A stretch of 64,000 nucleotides of DNA from Panax quinquefolius (Eukaryota; Streptophyta; Magnoliopsida; Apiales; Araliaceae), in the NCBI GenBank assembly GCA_020205615.1, contig CM035152.1:149286166-149350165 (forward strand). The letters are read 5' to 3'. Below, piece after piece: positions 59,722 to 64,000 of this stretch (the first letter of the stretch is position 1; each line of letters opens with the position of its first letter). Under the pieces are notes generated by a model. It was not told where the DNA came from and ran no database searches. It was given only the letters and a program-made list of their open reading frames with translations. A program made the position numbers and the translations under genes.

Positions 59722-61681
59722 ATGATCTCTACGAGGAAGAGCATGGAGGGAATGGGGGTTAAGAAACCGGATAGGAAGAGGAAAAGAGTTCCAGAAGATT
59801 ATTCTTTAGAGGATTCGAAGTTATCTTTAATAGTGAAGGATAGTTGTCCAAAGTCTTCTAAACAGGGGAAGAAGTTATTGTCGAAATCAGATGTTGATAT
59901 TAAGAATATTGGGAGACATTCGAAGAAGAAGGCAAAATCAATGGTGTATATTGATTCTGATTTTGATGGTTCTGCTGAAAAAGTTGTTAAAGAAGATAAA
60001 GTTGAGGCTCATAGCCGGAAAATGGTTCCACGTCAGAAACATTTGAAGGTTTGTTAATTTTTTTTTTTAGTTATTTTTTTTAGTGTTTTTATTTTCTGCA
60101 TGGTGGTATTTTGGTTTGTATTGTTGTTTTGTTTGTTGTTCAGTAGTTTTATGGATGTAGAATTTGTTGTTATTATTTAGATTTATAATATGGTGGTAAC
60201 TTGCTATTTTATTTTTTGTTAACAATATTGAAATTATTGGAAACTTTTGATTCCATATTTGTTAACATGTAGTTTATTTCAATAGAAGATACATATTAAT
60301 TGTTATTTGGTTACCTTCTATTATATGTTTGGAGACTAATTTTTGTAATAGTTGTTAAAATGTATTAGAGTTTGTGTTGTTAAAACCGATCTTTCATTAT
60401 AGTTTTTGTTGTTTTAAGGATTGTTCAAATTGTTCTTGTTTAAATAAATGTTTTCATTTTTTTTGAGTATTAGATAATATTAGATATTTTTTTGGTTTCA
60501 ACATTAAATTATTATTATTATTTAGATTTATAATATGCTGGTAACTAGCTATTTGTTTTTTTGTTACCAATATTGAAATGATTGGAAACTGCTGCTACCA
60601 TTATTGTTCACATGTATTTTATTTCAATATAAGTAACCTGATAATTGTTAGTTGGTTACCTTATTCTATATGTTTGGAAACTAATTTTTGTAATAGTTGT
60701 TAAAATGTATAATGTTTCATTAGAGTTTGTGTTGTTTTAAGGATTTTTCAAATTCTTCTTGTTTAAATCACCGTTTTCATTATATTTGAGTATCAGATAC
60801 TTTTAGATTTAGTTTTGGTTAATACATTACATTATTGTTATTATTTAGATTTATATTATACGGTAACTTGTTATTTTATTTTTGTTACCAACATGGTAAT
60901 GATTGGAAGCTATTGATATCATACTTGTTAACATGTCTTTTATTCCAATAGTCTTGGAGATTGATGATTGTTTATGATTTTTATTTAAAAATTATAATTA
61001 TTTTTATTATGATCAATTCTTTGAGATTATTTTGTTTATCATTGATATTGCTCATTTAATGTTTTTGATTTAAAGTTTTAATGTAGTTTTTAATTTGGTT
61101 AATGTTTTTTTTTTAATGTAAGTTTCTCGATTTTTGATTTGGGATCTATTCTACGAGGGGCGTAATCGAATTTTTCAAATAAAAATTATTTATTGGTGTG
61201 ATATAGAGATACCAAATATTATCAAGAACAAATTGTCTGAGGTACAATTGAATAAGTTTAAGTTGACATGTTTTGGTAAATTTTTAGAGTTTGGACAACC
61301 ACAAATGTTTTCCTAGAAGTTTATCAAAGGGATGATGGGGAGTTGTGATTTTTGTTTGGTGAGAGAAGGGTTAGGTTTAGATTGCCCGAATTTTGTTTGA
61401 TTTCTGGTTTGAACTGGCAAGGAAATGAAAATATTGATAGTTTTAAGGGGATTCAAAATCTGTTGGTGGAGAAGTTTTTTGGTGATGAGGTTGTCACCCG
61501 TTCTACTATTGGCAAGATATATATGAGCGTTGTTTTTGATGATGATGATGAGGCAGTTAGGATGTCTATTATTTTATTGGTTTTTAATTTCATTCTAGCT
61601 TCCGTTTCTAACAATTATATTGATGAAACTTTGTTCAACTTTTTGTCTTATGGGGATATTAAAAGTTATCCATGGGGTAAA
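59722..61681 (+). pseudogene. DUF1985-domain gene, two visible exons, disrupted
   Basis: Exon 1 (59722-60048, 109 codons) is Lys/Arg-rich with nuclear-signal-like stretches (KKPDRKRKR, RHSKKKAKS). Exon 2 from 61123 encodes the start of a DUF1985 domain: NKLSEVQLNKFKLTCFGKFL, a stop at about 61316, then a TGA where Trp is usual in GEL(W)FLFGERRVRFRLPEF, and CLISGLNWQGNENI, VEKFFGDEVV, ending ...SYPWGK. DUF1985 genes are common in plants and are often carried by Mutator-like elements together with Ulp1-like proteases; their function is unknown. The gene is cut at 61682 by LTR D. The intron holds a three-copy tandem repeat. Confidence 0.78.
60165..60960. repeat. ~330-bp tandem repeat, three units, in the DUF1985 intron
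   Basis: TATTATTTAGATTTATAATATG recurs (with changes) at about 60170, 60516 and 60838; each unit also contains GGTTACCTT and TGTTAACATGTNNTTTATT. The units share the GGTTACC vocabulary of the array at 58032-58450. Confidence 0.8.
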
Positions 61682-64000
61682 TGTAAGACCCCAAATTATT
61701 AATAAATAAAATTTATTTTCCTCTATTTATTATTTTGAAATGGTAAGGGTTGATTTGATTAATGTGGATAGTTATGGGTAAAATACTGTAAATATTTGAA
61801 TAAGCAAGTGGTTATAAAATATTCATTATTGCCGGGGAATATTCGTTTGGTCGTGGAATATTAAATATTGTCGGGGAATATTAAATGTCGGGGAATATTA
61901 AACGCAGCCTTGATCTTTTGTGGGCCCCATACGGAAAGCGATTGGATGAAGAAAAGCGACAAATATAAGTTGTTTATAAATAACGGCGTAGTTATTCAAG
62001 AATTATCTTGTTGGAATACCCGGTGGTTAAAACACACTAATACGGCGTTGTTGAATAGTACATTACACATTGCACCAATTATTGATTCTTACGTGAAAGC
62101 ACTACTCAATAATTGTTATAGTAATTCTTATTCGATTATTTTATTTTATTGATTCAATAATTCTTTGCATTGATATTTTATATTCTTGTTGTTTCAATAA
62201 TTGTTATTACGAAGTATTTTTCATTATCGAAGCAATAATTCATATTATCTGAATAATATTATTAGATAACATTATTGGCAATGTCTAGAAAGTTACATCA
62301 GGAGAGGTTTGGTCACCTAATTCTTGGCGCCGATGAGGAGAAATTCTTATTGGAAAGCCCCTCTTTCCCGAGAAGCGCTTTGGTTGTCAATATTGTGATT
62401 ATGTACTATTATTTGTGAATAATTAATTATTGATTCTTATTAGATAATATTAATCAATATTGTGATTCTTATTAGATAATATATTACTAAAATAATATAT
62501 TAACGGTGATATTTTTATAATGAATGTGGATATATGAGTATATGAGGAGGAAGAGTATTTTTGTGGCATTAAATGATTAACACATGGTTTGTGTGTCGGT
62601 GGACCCCATTTCTTGACTGAAATTTGATTATAGCCTGTAAATCGCCCGTTTGTGGATTTCGATTAATTTCTGTTTGGAATTTGGAAAAACTTCCTTCTGC
62701 AATGTTGTAGATAATGGAATTTTCTATGGAAAGTCGCGAGTTTCGAATTTTTCTGATAAAAGAGCTATTTATTATGAATTATTGAAGTTCTGAAGCTCCA
62801 AAATAATTAATTTTTGAAGTTTTAAATATTTTTTTTTTACAAAAAACGTTTTTGGCATGTGTGAGGCATGTGTTCAATTGCTGAATTTCAGATTCAAAGG
62901 TGTGCATGAAGATTATATATATATATATATATATATTAATATTATATTAAATTTTACGCTTTGGTGTTCTAAGCAATTTCTATAAATAGGGTCTTGGGTT
63001 AGAATTGAAAATCACACCGTAAATCAAGTTTTCTCTCTATATTATCGAGTGTATTCTTGTAAGTATTTTGAGTATACTTTGAATATTGCTATCTGGTGCA
63101 AGTTCAAGTCATAGCTTTATATCCAGGTGTTCAACTAAATCTTGTCTTTCGAGGTAAGGGATGTTATTTTCTTCTCAAATGATATTATTTCTTCAATATC
63201 ATTATCTTTGAAATATTGGTTGGAACTTTTTATCAAATTTGGAACTTTTTCATGTCGGGGTTACTATTCATGAGTTCTTATTCACGAGTTCTTATTCATG
63301 AAGTTACTTATTCACGAAGTTCTTATTCACGAGTACTATATTCACGAAGCGTGAAGATGTTTTTTTTGTGAAATTTCTATCTTTTGGTGTCGGAGTTACT
63401 ATTCACGTATCGACCATTATTCACGATATCTGACTTTATTCACGAATATGGCACTATTCATAGAAAAATGAAATTTCTTCTTTTGTCCAAAATATCTATT
63501 ATGGATACTAGCTTTGATTGTATCCATGTTTTGATCATTCTTGAATTTTACTCCACTCGATTACGTATGAAGTATTTTTGAACTTGGATTGTTTAAAATA
63601 CAGAATCCTTAATATTGTTCTTTTGTTTCCTTTGGATTCGTTTCCTTTAAAATATTTTTCATCATTCTCGGTCCTAAATGATGATATTACTGAATATCTT
63701 TGGCTTTTGTAGTGGCAAAGATGAATGATTTCTTGATGAATATCTTTGGCCGTAGTGCAAAGATGAGCAGTGTTGAGATGAACATGACCGATCGATTAAT
63801 ATCTTTGGCTCAGTAGTGCAAAGATGAGCAGTGTTTAGATGAACATGACGGTGATGAATATCTTTTGGCTGTAGTGCAAAGATGAATATTTGATTCGGAT
63901 ATATATTGATTGATGTTACTGAGGATAAAATATCGACGATGAACTTTTAAATTCATATATAGAAGATAGTAGTTTGCATTCTCTACTTAACTCTTCTAAT
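61682..64000 (+). repeat. LTR D of the B/C superfamily, runs off the window
   Basis: Starts TGTAAGACCCCAAATTATTA, with the landmark series of the family: GGGGAATATTC, GCGACAAATATAAG, AATAACGGCG, a block at 62280-62390 shared with LTR C, TATAAATAG at 62981, short repeats with TATTCACGA (about 63260-63460), and three ATCTTTG / CAAAGAT hairpins with GTAGTGC loops (63743-63885). It interrupts the DUF1985 pseudogene. Whether it is solo or part of a full element cannot be seen. Confidence 0.82.

Overview
The window is nuclear DNA of a flowering plant, most likely a eudicot. The evidence is AT-rich spacers, spliced genes with GT-AG introns, a nuclear tRNA-Val(CAC), plant gene families (FPGS, GT47 exostosin, YIP1, P5CS, FAR1-related, PPR, DUF1985) and Ty3/gypsy, Mutator-like, hAT-like, SINE and LINE elements. 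I cannot name the species from sequence alone.

Left part (1-17.4 kb): a folylpolyglutamate synthase gene on the minus strand. Fourteen coding exons are visible and the 3' end runs off the left edge. All exons join in frame with no stop, giving 439 codons inside the window. One intron holds a 2.73-kb LTR-like insertion with a 5-bp target duplication, and this itself contains a tiny tRNA-like SINE with its own 13-bp duplication. An intronless GT47 exostosin-type glycosyltransferase gene (minus) follows after an AT-rich spacer.

Middle (17.4-33 kb): a broken FAR1-related (FRS) gene, a Pack-MULE-like element with about 150-bp inverted ends carrying pieces of at least three host genes (PPR, STE20-like kinase, MNS3-like mannosidase), a tRNA-Val(CAC) gene, and an intact six-exon YIP1-family membrane protein gene (plus, 269 aa). 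The large YIP1 intron holds a hAT-like element and a LINE remnant.

Right part (33-64 kb): the 3' half of a P5CS gene survives as a decayed pseudogene. One of its introns contains a 12.7-kb nested insertion: a Ty3/gypsy chromodomain element (A, minus) with 382-386-bp LTRs, broken inside its integrase by a second Ty3/gypsy-type element (B, plus) with 2.6-kb LTRs and only 2.1 kb of degenerate interior. A rearranged second B copy (50.9-58.0 kb) carries a 4.16-kb MULE-like element in its LTR. That MULE holds an LRR-gene fragment, which is split by a solo LTR (C) of a related family. A DUF1985 pseudogene (59.7-61.7 kb) is cut by another LTR of the same superfamily (D), which runs off the right edge.

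The working host genes (FPGS in folate metabolism, GT47 in glycan synthesis, YIP1 in vesicle traffic) are unrelated housekeeping-type loci and do not form a pathway. The most unusual signal is in the B/C/D LTRs. Downstream of the LTR TATA box they carry arrays of short hairpins whose stems differ between copies but stay paired, with a recurring GTAGTGC loop-side motif, followed by nested hairpins near the LTR 3' end. This looks like a structured leader in a retrotransposon family.
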